Of a DNA stretch of 64,000 bases, positions 23,560-35,102 are shown piece after piece. The stretch's first letter is position 1. Each line of letters starts with the position of its first letter. The stretch spans positions 2,232,001 through 2,296,000 of the forward strand of contig JANTQA010000063.1 of the NCBI GenBank assembly GCA_027625915.1, read 5' to 3'. The notes beneath the pieces were generated by a model. It saw only the letters and a list, made by a program, of their open reading frames with translations. It was not told the origin of the DNA and did not search any database. The DNA is from Anaeramoeba flamelloides. Its lineage: Eukaryota; Metamonada; Anaeramoebidae. Both the position numbers and the translations under genes were made by a program.

Positions 23560-24058
23560 AAATCGTTGACCTTAACATACGAAGGTCTTTGTTTTTTTGG
23601 AAATTTGTAAATTGCAAAAAGAAAGTTAAATAGTGAAAAAAAATCCCTTGAAAGATTTTTAATTGTGAATAAAAAGGAAAATTGTTGTGTAGTTTCTTTT
23701 ATTTAAAACCAAATCCTTATTTTATAAAAAACTAAATTATTTATGAACCAAGTAATAAACCTACCTAAAGTTCATTAAAGTAAGGGTGGGTTCGAATACT
23801 CAATTGGTTGTTTGATAAGCCTAAGCAGATCTCCTTATTTTCGAAAACAATCAAGTTTAATAGAGGGATGTAATAAATTAGGAAAAGGATATTTTTTATT
23901 CTTATTTTATGATTGTTCAGATGGTGTTTTGAACAAGTGTAATTTCATAAATCGTCGTTCTAATAAGTATACAAGTTATAATTTTTCCAAGTTTAATTCT
24001 TAAAAAAAGAATATTGAGTTTAAATATTTGCAATTACACAGCAATTTCCCAAATATTT
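23560..24058 (+). repeat. Dispersed repeat E, uninterrupted copy
   Basis: Matches the two parts of the copy at 25640-27413: AATCCCTTGAAAGATTTTTA, then TTTCTTTTATTT, CCTACCTAAAGTTCATTAAA, GATGGTGTTTTGAACAAGTG and TTGCAATTACACAGCAATT. A short open frame (23812-24003) contains DGVLNKCNFIN, partly shared with the other copy, so the repeat may descend from a coding element. TTCGAAT near 23787 looks like a tRNA B box but no tRNA folds there. Confidence 0.6.
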
Positions 24059-24505
24059 GCAAACAAAAATAGTGTACTGTATTTTTTTCCACCATTATAA
24101 TTAAATTGTCATCCAGTATTAAAGCTAAAATTCTTCACAACCACTGATCCAAGATATAATTTAATAATAACCAAATCCAACATTTAATAAATTTTGATTA
24201 TTTTTCCAAAACTACAAACACTTTTACAAAAAACCAACCAAGACAACTCATCCTCCTAAAATGGTATGAATGGGTGAACAACAACTTGAATAAAATTGAT
24301 AATAATTTTGAAGTAATTTGCAAAAATATTATTTTGTTACATATTTTTACCACAATCATCTCATAAAACAGGAAAGATAAATCTTTCGCTTTTCAAGAAT
24401 AAAACAAAAGTACCCCTCATTTTTTTAAAGAACTAAATTTTTACAAAATAAAAGTAGTATTCCTTGAAAAAAGTTTAATTCTCTTCTCTTAACAACATTT
24501 ACAAA

Positions 24506-24904
24506 ATGGATAGTAAAAAAGTCGAAAAGAAAAAAATTCTATTAACAGAAAGTTCAGGATCATTGCCACCATCAGAGCCAACCGACGTGCCTCTTGAAGA
24601 TATTGAATTACATGGTGTTCAGTCCGATGCACAAAAATCTAACAAATTTCTGAGGTTTATAAGCAAGGATCAAAAGACACCTAAAAAAAGAAGGGTAATA
24701 GTCGCTTTTGTATTAATTATTTTAGGCCTTTCGTTCATTTCTTTTAGCGCATACAAAGTACACGAAAAGAAAAAGGGAAGAGGCTCTTTAGGAATTCTTA
24801 TTGGTGCTGTTATTACCTTTGCAGGAATTGGAAACATAATTTTAATCTTTTTTAACAATAAAAAATCACAGCACAGCAAAATAAGCACAGACTATGATGT
24901 TTAG
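24506..24904 (+). CDS. Two-helix membrane protein of the TMEM230/TMEM134 (DUF872) type
   Basis: A single-exon 132-residue protein from ATG 24506 to TAG 24904. The N-terminal half is hydrophilic with an SGSLPPSEPTD stretch and a basic patch TPKKRR just before helix 1 (about residues 64-82, VIVAFVLIILGLSFISF). A short basic loop, HEKKKGRGS, leads to helix 2 (about 93-116, LGILIGAVITFAGIGNIIL), and an acidic tail ends STDYDV. Size, two helices separated by a short G-containing loop, and a tyrosine/aspartate C-terminus fit the DUF872 family, whose TMEM230 member works in synaptic and secretory vesicle traffic. The similarity is of layout more than of residues, so another small tail-anchored hairpin protein is possible. 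No intron is seen and the upstream bases are C/T-rich. Confidence 0.6.
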   Translation: MDSKKVEKKKILLTESSGSLPPSEPTDVPLEDIELHGVQSDAQKSNKFLRFISKDQKTPKKRRVIVAFVLIILGLSFISFSAYKVHEKKKGRGSLGILIGAVITFAGIGNIILIFFNNKKSQHSKISTDYDV

Positions 24905-25159
24905 TGACTAACACACAAACAGTGTGAATGCAAAGATCTGTTTTTTTAATTAAAACATCTTGTAATTCTCACAGACCATCATTTGTCTTATAATAATTTC
25001 TAATTTTTTGTCTTTTTGTTGCTTTTATATTTTTTTTTGATCTTTTTTTTCAAAGTTTAAGTGACAGAGTTCAAGTGAGAGTCGACTAAAAAACGACAAC
25101 AAAACGTTCTTTTTTGCATTTTTTTTTGTAATTCAATTCAAACATTTTTTAAAGTTGAA

Positions 25160-25413
25160 TTAAGGTGTATAATCCCTAAAACATAAAAATAGATTATCTT
25201 GTGTTAGGTGATAGAGTCTTGTTAATTTGGTTCTTAGCTGATCGATCTTGGACTTGGTATAAATTTTCATAGTGACTCTAAATTTCATTTTTTTGCAATT
25301 TATTTTTTTTTTTCCGAAATCAGAAATGAAGAGTGTAAGATTAATTGGCTGGAACTTAAGTTATAATAAAATGTGGTTTTTTAGGTTTGTTGGTTGAAAT
25401 GTTTAATTAGGTT
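25160..25413 (+). mobile_element. Family D, single-arm copy
   Basis: TTAAGGTGTATAATCCCTAA at 25160 matches the arm of the fold-back element at 1090-1650 through TTGGTTCTTAGCTGATCGAT, CCGAAATCAGAAATGA and TTGGTTGAAATGTTTAAT. The second arm is absent, so this is a half element or the ancestral unit from which the fold-back form arose. Confidence 0.75.
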
Positions 25414-26313
25414 AAAGTCGAGTCCTTCTAAATGATAAAAACAAATAAAATTAGTTAAAAGTGTCTAGCAATTTGATCGATCAATAATCCTGAATAGAAT
25501 TTAAACATAGTTCAAAATGTCAATTTATTTTTTGTTAGCCCCTCTCTCCAAAAATTTTTAACATATACCGATAATTTATTAGTATTGATTCTTTACTGGA
25601 ATTTTTGTTTTGTGAATTATTTGTAATTTATCCCCCTTTGTAAACAACTGTCTGAATTTTGAAGAATCAAAATAATGTTTTTTTATTTTTTTTTCAAATA
25701 TACAAAGTATAGTAGGGGAAAAAATACCCGATATGAAAATAATCCCTTACAAGATTTTTTAATTATGAATATATGGAAATTTGTTGTATAATAGAGGTTT
25801 TGATGATAAAATATATTATCATGATATTAACAGTAAAATCGCGATTAGTCCAACTTTTTGTCCAAAACAATCATAAAATCGTGATATTCAAGATTATTAG
25901 GATATTAGGTATTATTGCTTAAAAATGTAAAATAATTTTTTTGAAATTACGATAAAAAAAACCTCTTGATTTTTACAAATCCTAGAGACTTTTACAACAC
26001 TATCCCCCCTAAAAATGTTTGAAAGTGTTTGTAAGGGTTGTGAAATCTCTTAAAGTGGATGAAAGTTTTAAAAGACAGAAAACTTTAATAAACAGAAAAA
26101 GTTTGTTTGTTGTGGAAATACAAAATTTTATTCTTTTCATTTTTTTTTTAACACAATAGAAAATCTCAAACAAATTTTATGATCAAACTAATAATAACAC
26201 ATTTCAATAATATACTTGGATATAAAATATATGGGTTTTCTTAAAATGGATTTGTTACCTTCACAATTTTAAATAACCAAAAAGAATAAAGATTAATTTT
26301 CCTTATATATTGG

Positions 26314-26733
26314 TGATCGATCAAACAAAAAACCTAGCAATCTCTAGTTGTGTTTTCTGGACAATACAAAGATGCTCAAAGGAGAAGAATAAGTAGAAGA
26401 CAATAATTTTACAAAAAATTATAATAATAGGCAATCATCTGGCAAGGAACTTGTGAAAGCTTTTGATAAGTTATCCAACCCCCACAAGCTTTCCTAGAAT
26501 ATTGAAAATATTTTAAGCTCATAACAAATTCTTTAAAGAAAAGACGAAGGGTTGATTGTTTTAGAAGTTCTATTATTCAAAGCAATTTAAAACACCACAA
26601 TTGACAGAGAAATTAACTATTTATCTTTAGTTCTTATTATTGTTGACATACAAGGAAACATAGGTTTGTCAACTAAACCAAATGAAAACACAATAAAACT
26701 CTTTGATCTGATCCTTGATTGGATCAAGTATCT
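26314..26733 (+). pseudogene. Possible decayed coding remnant inside element F
   Basis: One frame reads as peptide-like segments, for example GKELVKAFDKLSNPHKLS and, further on, DREINYLSLVLIIVDIQG and TIKLFDLILDWIK, interrupted by several stops (about half the number expected by chance). It may be the old transposase or a captured gene fragment. No family is recognised and chance is not excluded. Confidence 0.2.
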
Positions 26734-26863
26734 TTTTTTTTTTTTTTTCAAATAATCACCTTTAATCACCTCATCTATTTTTTGATTAAAAAAATTGTTT
26801 TGTTTAAATGTTGCTCATTTTATCCACAAAACACATCAACTATTATATAACTATTATTTTTTA

Positions 26864-27013
26864 ATCACGATATTTTGGCATTTATCACGATTTTATAATA
26901 ATTATCGCAATTTTATAGAATATCGCGATTTATTAGAATATCTCTATAATATTGAATATCCCGTTTTTCTAAAATATCTTGATTTTATAGAAATTATCGC
27001 AATTTTTGGAACT
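26864..27013 (+). repeat. Tandem array of about eight 18-20 bp units (ATCGCGATTTTATAGAAT type)
   Basis: Consecutive units begin ATCACGA, ATCACGA, ATCGCAA, ATCGCGA, ATCTCTA, ATCCCGT, ATCTTGA and ATCGCAA, each followed by TTTTATAGAA-like sequence. It forms the right subterminal region of element F. Confidence 0.75.
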
Positions 27014-27413
27014 TTATTGTGGATTAAGTATCGTATATTCAAAACCTCGAATTTCTTTTATTTTAAATCAAATCCTTTTGAGAAAAAAAATAAATTTTTT
27101 ATGAACCCAGTCATAAACCTACTTAAAGTTTAATAAAGTAGGGTATCTTATGAATATTCAAAGTTATTGTTTGATAGCAGAAATAGATCAACTTTTTGTG
27201 AAAAACATAAACTTTTATTGAGGTTTACTAGAATTGGAATTAGAGATAATTTATATTCCTTGTTTTTTGATTGATTGGATGGTGTTTTGAAAAAGTGTAA
27301 TAAAATTAATCATCATTCTAATAAGTGGAAGAGTTATAATTTTCAAAATTTTGATTCTTAATAAAAAAGGATTTGATTTTAAATAAATTTGCAATTACAC
27401 AACAATTACTAAT

Positions 27414-30294
27414 ATTAATAATTAAAAATCTTACCCAGGATAATTTCCAAGTCGGGTTTTTTTTTTTTTCACTACTTTACAAGAACACACTTTATTGTCT
27501 AAATAGGGCATATAGAACTTTTTTGAAGGCATCAGTGTTTTTTTAAAAATAAAATTTAATATTGTCAAGATACTCAATTTTTTTTTTTTTTTGTAAAGTG
27601 TGCTTTAGATATCGAAATCAAGAGTTAACCCCATCTTAAGCAATTTATTAATTTGAGTCTATTTTTTTAAATCCAAAATTCGTGTCTTTTTCGGATGATA
27701 AACTGAAAAAAAGTAACCATATGTTTTTTATTAAAAATTTTCTTAATTCTTGAAAATAGGACAACATATTTTTCGTTTTATATTGGAAAGTAAAAATTTT
27801 GAAAGAAAAAGTTTTATTTTTTGTTATTATTTTCAATTTAGAATTTTAATTCCAATCTCAGCCAATAAAACTAATTGGTATGGGTGTTTCAATAAATGAA
27901 AATTTGATAGAAGTCGAACTACAGTTTATCAATTAAATTGAGATTTATTAAGTAATTTTTTTTTTCTTTAAGGTTATAAAAAAGTCGTTATTGGGTTTTC
28001 AAAAAATGTAAAAAAATTACAAAAACTTTTTAATTTCATGAATTTTAGAAACAAATTGTTTGTTCTTATTCACAAAAACCATTATAACCAATTTAAATCA
28101 TTATTAGCAAAAAAATAGAAGTTTAAATTTTGAGGATCAAATTACTTTAATTCTCAAATATCTTGTAGAAAATTTTATTTTGAAAAAACAAATTTCATCT
28201 TAGAACAAAAACACAATTTCTAAGCTAAATATGTAAATAACTTAAAAACTTTAATGATTATAACTATCTTTCTTAAATGAATACAAATATTTTTCAAGAT
28301 ATTTTAATAAATCAATTTTTTGAAATAAATCTTCATAAAATAATTTTAAATTTGATAGTTTTAAATTATTTTCATTAATTAATAATCGTCAAATCGATAA
28401 TCACATGCATAAATTTCAGAAAAGGGAATTTTAGTTTACGGGTAACCAGAGTGTAATTTACACTTCTTCAATAATAAAAAAAAATAAATCAATTCTTTAG
28501 GTTAATCAAAAGAATTGTATAAAAACAGAAAAAAAATTCTTTTATTAATATTCCTGGCAAGAAAGGCTTGGTATTATGTAATAATGATGAGAATGGTAAT
28601 AAACAAGTTAAAAACTTTTAATAATCTAAGAAATAAAATGAATTTAATCATTTTTTTTTTTCTGAAAAAAAGGAAAAAAAATATTGATCTCACTAAACCA
28701 ATTTTCTTCTCGGTGGTTTCTTTGTTGATGAGAATTTTTTGACACTTGTAATCAACAAAATTTGTAAATTGAAAATCTCACCTATAAAATTTTTTTAAAA
28801 TTTTGTCATGTTGTTGTTTAGTACTGATCCCTTAAGCGAATTTTTTGCCAAATCGAATCCTCAGAAATTTTTTATTATGTTAATTAAATTTTTCACTTTC
28901 AAAAGAATTACAATTTCACAATATCCTTTTATGTGAGAACTATCCCATCGAGTATGGAGTAAATATAAGGTAAGTGACTTGAGCCTTAAATGAAAATATT
29001 AAATAAATATATTTAAAACGCTCATTAAATTAATGTGCACTAAATATTGTATTCAAAACTTAGTTACAGAAAACGAGAAAAAAATGACTTGGAATAAACT
29101 TGAGTTTGGAATTATAAACCTTACAAATTGCAACTTCAACCAGTTATTATGTTTTGTTTGTATGTTTCAAATTTAAAAGTATCCAGCTGGTATATTTGAG
29201 AAAATAATAATGAAAGATTTTGATTTAGAATCATCAATTTTTGAAACTTTTTCAAAAAAGTATTTAGAAATTTTGATTCTCAAGACATTGATAAAAACAA
29301 ACACTACTTGATTCCAATTTATTCAGTATAACAACAACCTATTTATCTGACAAGAATTCATTACACTTTATTCCACACCTGTTAAATGATTTACTTTTAG
29401 TAAAATAATTTCATTTATTTACTGATTTTGTTAGCATTTCAAGAAATTGATCAAAAAGAATTACATTTTGCTCTTTACCTGAATTTTTTTTGTATTTGGG
29501 GACAATCAAAGGAAAAAGCAAAACTATTGGAACTTATTCGATATTTTCAATTATTTTTTTTAAAATAATTTTTTGATTTATGAAGGAGTAGAGAAAAAAT
29601 CACATTATAACCCAAAACGAGAATTATTTCTTCGGTTTTTACTTAAAAAAAGTTTCAACAAAATTTTCTTTTGTAAAAAAAATAAAATGTAAGACTATTT
29701 CAGGCTTAGAAACAACCAAAGCATAAACGTTAAAGATCTATTTCAAATTTTTCAAGATTAAATCGAAAAAAACTGGTGATTTGGTAAACAATAAATCGCA
29801 AATAATCATCAAAAAAGAGGGAATTAATCAATAAAGGGTTTGTAACGATTCGCCTCTTTTCGTAATTTCAAAATTAGGGATGGAAATCAATCAAATTAAT
29901 ACAAAAATGAAAAATAATAAATAGAAGAAAACAAAAAGAGTTTCAAAGTGTTATTTATTTGAAATGGGAGTGTGTTCGGGAAGTTTAACAGGCAAAATTG
30001 GGAAACAAAAAACTTCAAATATTTTCTTTTAATTACTTGTCAAAATGAAATTAACACATTTCTATGAGTAATTGTTTGAAGAACACATTGATCAAAAATC
30101 AATTTTCAATTATTTAAAAATTATTTTGACGTTAAATAAAAGTAAATTGAAATTTTCCAGTCCAAGAAGATCAAATATCTTCAAGATCTTAAACTTTGAA
30201 GATATCAAAGTGTTTCAAAATTAAAAATATAATTCTGGAAAAAATTAATAATTTGGATTAATTTTTATTCTTTTACTCAAAGTAATTATTTTCA
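27414..30294. other. Intergenic, upstream of the RGS-DUF547 gene
   Basis: No gene recognised. The segment at 28440-28470 repeats that at 2167-2190 in reverse. A 25-residue open stretch ending in a GTAAGT donor near 28970 looks exon-like but has no partner. The RGS-DUF547 promoter should lie near 30200-30294. Confidence 0.4.
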
Positions 30295-33200
30295 ATGTGG
30301 AGTAAAATACATAAGAACAAAAACAAGAATAAGAAAACCCAAGAACAGGACCGTAAAGAAGAAAGATCAGAGAGGCTGTGCAGATCCTTAACTGCCAAAA
30401 TCCAAGAGTTAGAGTTCAGCTTATTAACACTCAAGAAAGAGCAAGGCTCTTCGAGTGTATCTCTGATTCAAAAAATCCAACAAACGTTTGATCGGATTGG
30501 ATCACATCAAAATGAGAATGAGAAAATAAGGCAAAGCATCCAAAGCATTACACAAGAAATTGAAGAACACAAAAAAGTATTAAGACCATTTTGGGAAAAA
30601 AAACAAAGAATGACCGAACAAAAGAATCTCAAAATCTCCGACTTGGAACAAAATATCGAGAATTTGGGATCAAATAAGGAAATTGAGACCATTCTTGGTA
30701 CGCTTCATAAAAAAAATGAGAAATTAAAAAAGCACACGTCCAAGACCAATACTCTTAAAAATTTCCGGACAACAATCCAAAAAGAGTTTCAAAAAATGAA
30801 AGAAGAAGAGGAAGACGGATCATGGAAGCAAAACCTGCCCACAGAGGTGCTAACGAAAATCATGTCTGATCGAAAAGAGTACAACACGCTAATTCGAGAA
30901 ATGGAGATTTTGGATAAACGTAAAAAAAAAATGCTTTACCAAAGACGGTTTACAAGAACAGTCTCACAAGATTTCATCAAGATGGAGGAAAGGATCCAGG
31001 AGACAAAAGAAAAAATCGAAAGCTATGAAAGCGCAAACAGAAAAATTCAAAGAGAGATCCTGGAAATGAAAGAACTGCTCGGTGACGAGACACTTTACAG
31101 CGCATTGGACGGTGTTTCTGAAGACATGTTTAGCACGGACTCTGAGTGCGTTTCCCTGTCTTCGTCCAACGAACAAACAAAAAACAGCAAATTTCTTGGC
31201 AAAAACACCACAGCGCTGATGAAAGTCAATTTTCGTTCCAAATCGGAAATCCTTTATCCTTCGGAAAAAGGAAAGGAAACCACAAAAAACAAAAAAGTGT
31301 TAAAAAAAATCAATAGCTCACAATCCAATTCCCAATTCTTTAAATCTCACAAAAATGATAAAAACAGAATAAATAATTTGAATAACTCGGAGATTATCAA
31401 AAAAATGAAATCTCAAAAATCTTTTCGAATAGATTCCCTCCAAACTTTGCTAAAAATTCCCATAGGTGTTGACTATTTTCGTGAGTTCTTGGTTACACAG
31501 TTATGCCAAGAAAATATAATGTTTTGGCAAGAAGTAAAATTAATGAAACAGAAGGAATCTACGAAAAATGTAATTTTTTTTTTTTTTTTTTATAAATATA
31601 TTACTTTTGATTTTTAATTTAGCATATACAACTTTTTAGTGAACACTTAAAGATCACATACAAGACACAAAATAATCAAAATAAGGTATAACATATTTAG
31701 ATATATAACACACAACTAAAAGATTGGCAATAATAGGGTCAGTCTTTATTTTTTATTCAACTCAAAAGATGATGATCTAAAAAAAAATTAAGTGTCTTGT
31801 ATTCAAGAATTGTTTCTGAAAAACAAATTTTTTTTTTGTCCATTATTTGATGAATAAGGGTGTGTATTAAAAATTGTACAGACTATTTTTTATTTTTATT
31901 TTTTTCGATCCCATTTGGGCTTTTGAAGCATTTTAAAAAATGTGTTTTTAGTTTTTATTTATAGATACACAAAGATCATAATTGTTTGCTATTTGTATAG
32001 AATTTTTTTTGAATCTAAGAATTTATTTGTTTATTGTGAGTATTTACTATAAAAAAGCAGAGTACAAAAAGTTTGAAAAAATGTTGTTTAGTTATTTTGA
32101 GTTTGTGTATTCGTATTTTTTTTTTTCTTATTTAAAAGTTGGAAAAAAAATACTTAAAAATGAAACTAAAATTCACTTTAAAAGTTTAAAATACACCAGA
32201 ATTTTCTTTATGGAAAAAAAATCTTATTAAAAAAATACAGATAAAAAAATAAATTAAAACTTTCAAGTAATTGAAATGATGATCATTATTTTATATTTAC
32301 ATTTATCATAAAATGAAACCAAATAATTGATTTTTGGTTTTATTTTAAAAAAAGTAAACTTTCTATTTTTTCTTTAAAAAAAAAAAAGAATAAAAAACAT
32401 TTTTAAATATAAAAAGGGAATTGATATAAAATTTTCATTCGATTTAAAATCCAAATTTTCTGCCCTTAATCCATTGAAATAATAACATGTTTTAATAAAT
32501 ACTAAATAACTTTTAATGGGGAATTTAACACTTCAGGTCTGTAAATTAATTTTGGGTAAAGATATATATATATATAAACACCTTTTCAAAAATTGTGACT
32601 CGCCTGAAATAATAAATTGAAAAAAAAAAAAAATCCTTTAGGATTCAAAAACAAAAAATAATTAAATCTGGTTTGTAATTAACTTGTAAACCATTCTAAA
32701 TATTTAAAAACTCGATATTTTATAAATTACCAAAAAATAAAACCAAAAACTAAAAAAAAGTGAGTCACAATTAAGAAATGAGTATTACAGATTTTTTTTA
32801 CTGAACTTTCACTGAAAAAAAGTTAACAAAAAGATTTTTTACTAATATTTAAACTTATTTTAAAAGACATTACATAGTCTCAATTTTCTTAGTTTTTATT
32901 TGTCTTTTATAAGATTTATTTTTTTTTTTTCCACTGGATCTTGGGCAAAAAAAAAAGAAATGAAAAATAGATTAACTTTCAAAAAAAAAAAAAAAAGCTG
33001 AAGAAAAAAGAAAAAGAAGAAATCAAAAAAATTTGATTCAAAACAAAAATTTGCAAAAGAAGAAAAAATGATTCTGATCCAAAAATTTGAAAATATTGTT
33101 CTGATAAGAATATAGGAACAAACCCTCAAAACAACTTCCATTAACATTATAAAGTGACTCAAAATTTTTGAAAAATAGTTAATAAAGAAATGAAGAAAAG

Positions 33201-35102
33201 ATGAAAAAAGGGTGATAAAAAAAAATTCATTATCTATCATTATAAAAACAATCAATATTCCCAGCATTTATGAATTATTACAATAAAAAACACAGCATAT
33301 GTAAATATATTGAAATTCTTTTAATGGATTTTAATCAGAAGAAGGTTGGAGATAACCAACTAATTTTATTTTGATTTTTTTATTTAAATGAACTTAACTA
33401 TAACCTAATATCTACCACTTGGAAAAAAAATGATTCAATTGAGCATAAACAATCAAGTAATAAAAAAAAAAATAAAATAACGAGAAAAAAAAACCAAAAA
33501 AATGTTTTGATAACGATAAAAATAGTCGGAAAATCAAAATCATACCATTTTCCAGCCAAATGGATCAAATTTTATTCCAGTAAAATAACTTTAAAGGGCT
33601 TGAATGGGAGTAGAAGAAAAAATTTCTTTAGGAAATTTCAAAATTGATATCATTTTTTCACATTTTGCTTTTTTTTTTTTTGATATCAAATAAATATTTT
33701 ACAAATTCATTTTTTATTGAAAGATCGATAGTCACAAAGTTTAAAATTGTTATTTTAATGTTACTGAAATAGTTAAAATGATTGTATATAAATAATTTTG
33801 ATTTCTATTGGAATTTTATTTAGATCTTCAATAGAATGATCAAAAATCAAAATATAAATAATTTTTTTTGAAAATAAAAAATAAACTTGTCTTATTATAT
33901 AATTATCGAAACAAACAAATAAATAAACAATAAATAAATTTATGTAGCGAATTAATAAAACATCAAAAAAAATATTTCAAAAGTTTATTTTGTTTGAGTC
34001 ACCATTTGAAATCAACATTCAATCAAAATTAAGACAGCAATTGGAAAAGCAATATAATAATAAAAATTTTTTTATCGGTATGTTTGATGAAGCACATGAT
34101 GCTGTGTTTGAACATATGTTATTCAATTCATGGGGACCGTTTAAAGAAACAAGGCAATTTAAATATTTGTTACAAAAAATTAAAAAAGATCCAAATTATA
34201 AAAATTTATCAAACACTTCACAAAAAATGAAACTTCGATATAATATCCAAACTTTTAAGGCACTTAACGAATCTGATGAATATCATGAAAAATTACTGCA
34301 CCCCATTTTTGTTGCCCAGGATTTGTTAGAACAGTTGATACAATTATTGGGGATTCATTATTCATTTTCAAGGGGTAAAATTAATTTAAAAAACCTCAAT
34401 TCAACAATACCATTCCAAAAATTTGTTGGGCAAACTTCTCAATTAAAATTCATTAAGATCAAAGACCAATTGATGAATGAGAAAGAACGGCTATGCTTTT
34501 TTTTAAATGTTTATAATTTATTAATTTTGCATAGCTTTATAGCAAATGGATTACCACATGACCATTCAAGCTGGAATTATCAAAAAAGAAATTCAATATA
34601 TTTAATTAGCGGTAATTATTATTCATTAAATGACATTTTTCATGGGATATTACGAGCAAACAGTTCAAATAAACCCAATTCAAATAAAAGTCATAACTAT
34701 TTAAAAATGAACGATGAAAGAAAAATATTTTCTTTAACCAAACTTGAACCCAGCATCCATTTTGCTACTATAGACCCTTACAGGAATTCAATAGTTAAAA
34801 TATACCGAATGAAGAATTTGTATAAATCCCTCTGGATAACATCAAAAGATTTAATAATGCCTTTGATATCATTTAAAACGGGTGAAAAGATAATTTTACC
34901 AAAAGATTTACTCACCTACGAAAAGGATTTTCAACAGGAAGGTGGTATTTTGGATTGGATTTCAAAATTTGCACCTACAGATTTAATTTCACTACTTTTA
35001 ACAAATCAACACATTAAATATTCAACAAAAATTTTGAAAAATACTAAATTGTTTATTGATTTCCGACAAGTCGATATTAAAAATTCATTTCTCAATAACT
35101 AA
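30295..35102 (+). CDS. Coiled-coil / RGS / DUF547 protein, three exons
   Basis: Exon 1, 30295-31569; exon 2, 31623-31685; exon 3, 33999-35102; all joins phase 0; 813 residues. Residues about 15-260 are a charged coiled coil. The RGS domain starts near 380 (SLQTLLKIPIGVDYFREFL, then ENIMFWQEV), continues through exon 2 (HIQLFSEHLKIT) and ends in exon 3 (INIQSKLR, FDEAHDAVFEHML, SWGPFKETRQFKYLL). RGS domains speed GTP hydrolysis on G-alpha. DUF547 follows at about 590-740: RLCFFLNVYNLLILHSFI, YYSLNDIFHGILR and LEPSIHFA; its function is unknown, though plant members carry an N-terminal MIP1 coiled coil. An in-frame stop just upstream fixes the start. The last acceptor could instead be TATGTAG at 33941-33947, adding 17 residues to an RGS loop. 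The 2.3 kb second intron carries A, M and B repeats. Exon 1 is more G/C-rich than exon 3. Confidence 0.85.
32574..33180 (+). mobile_element. Family A transposon, copy 3, in the RGS-DUF547 intron
   Basis: It begins ATAAACACCTTTTCAAAAAT in a TATATATA tract and ends AAAATTTTTGAAAAATAGTT. Same internal order as copy 1, including GAACTTTCACTGAAAAAAAG and CATTATAAAGTGACTCAAAA. It lies in the 2.3 kb intron between exons 2 and 3. Confidence 0.75.
33270..33460 (+). repeat. Repeat M fragment in the RGS-DUF547 intron
   Basis: Matches 42580-42790 through ATTGAAATTCTTTTAATGGA, the ACCAACTAATTTTATTTTGA block and AACCTAATATCTACCACTTG. The same element occurs reversed at 53300-53900. Confidence 0.5.
33540..33845 (+). 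mobile_element. Family B fragment in the RGS-DUF547 intron
   Basis: CCATTTTCCAGCCAAATGGA opens the copy; family blocks CTTTAAAGGGCTTGAATGGG, GAAAGATCGATAGTCACAAA and TTTTGATTTCTATTGGAATT follow in order. Diverged; right half missing. Confidence 0.6.

Larger units (their letters stand above)
25793..27049 (+). mobile_element. Element F: 1.26 kb DNA transposon inserted in repeat E
   Basis: The ends are AGAGGTTTTGATGATAAAAT and, at the right, TATTCAAAACCTCG, giving an inverted AGGTTTTGA terminus. AAT flanks both sides (25790-25792 and 27050-27052), a possible 3 bp target duplication. ATCGCGATTTTA-type motifs lie near both ends, once or twice at the left and as a tandem array at the right; such subterminal repeats are typical transposase binding sites. 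Partial relatives occur at 44325-44640 and 50425-50547 (reverse). Superfamily not assigned. Confidence 0.65.
25640..27413 (+). repeat. Repeat E, copy interrupted by element F
   Basis: The left part ends at 25792 with ATAATCCCTTACAAGATTTT and TTTGTTGTATAAT; the right part resumes at 27050 with AATTTCTTTTATTTTAAATC and runs to TGCAATTACACAACAATTAC. In the copy at 23560-24058 these two parts are contiguous, which dates the F insertion after E. Confidence 0.65.

Noticed and set aside
23781-23860. TTCGAATA motif resembling a tRNA B box
   Set aside because: No A box or cloverleaf arms lie at the right distance on either strand, and the site is within repeat E, whose second copy does not keep it.
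26314-26733. Identifying the decayed frame in element F as a specific transposase
   Set aside because: No catalytic motif or family signature can be read; it is only slightly less stop-dense than chance.
28880-28975. Exon-like stretch ending in a GTAAGT donor, 1.3 kb before the RGS gene
   Set aside because: The RGS gene has an in-frame stop just before its ATG and needs no upstream coding exon; the peptide matches nothing known.
33990-33998. Treating the DUF547-containing frame as a separate gene starting here
   Set aside because: It lacks an ATG at the start, and its first 75 residues are the missing second half of the RGS domain begun in the upstream exons.
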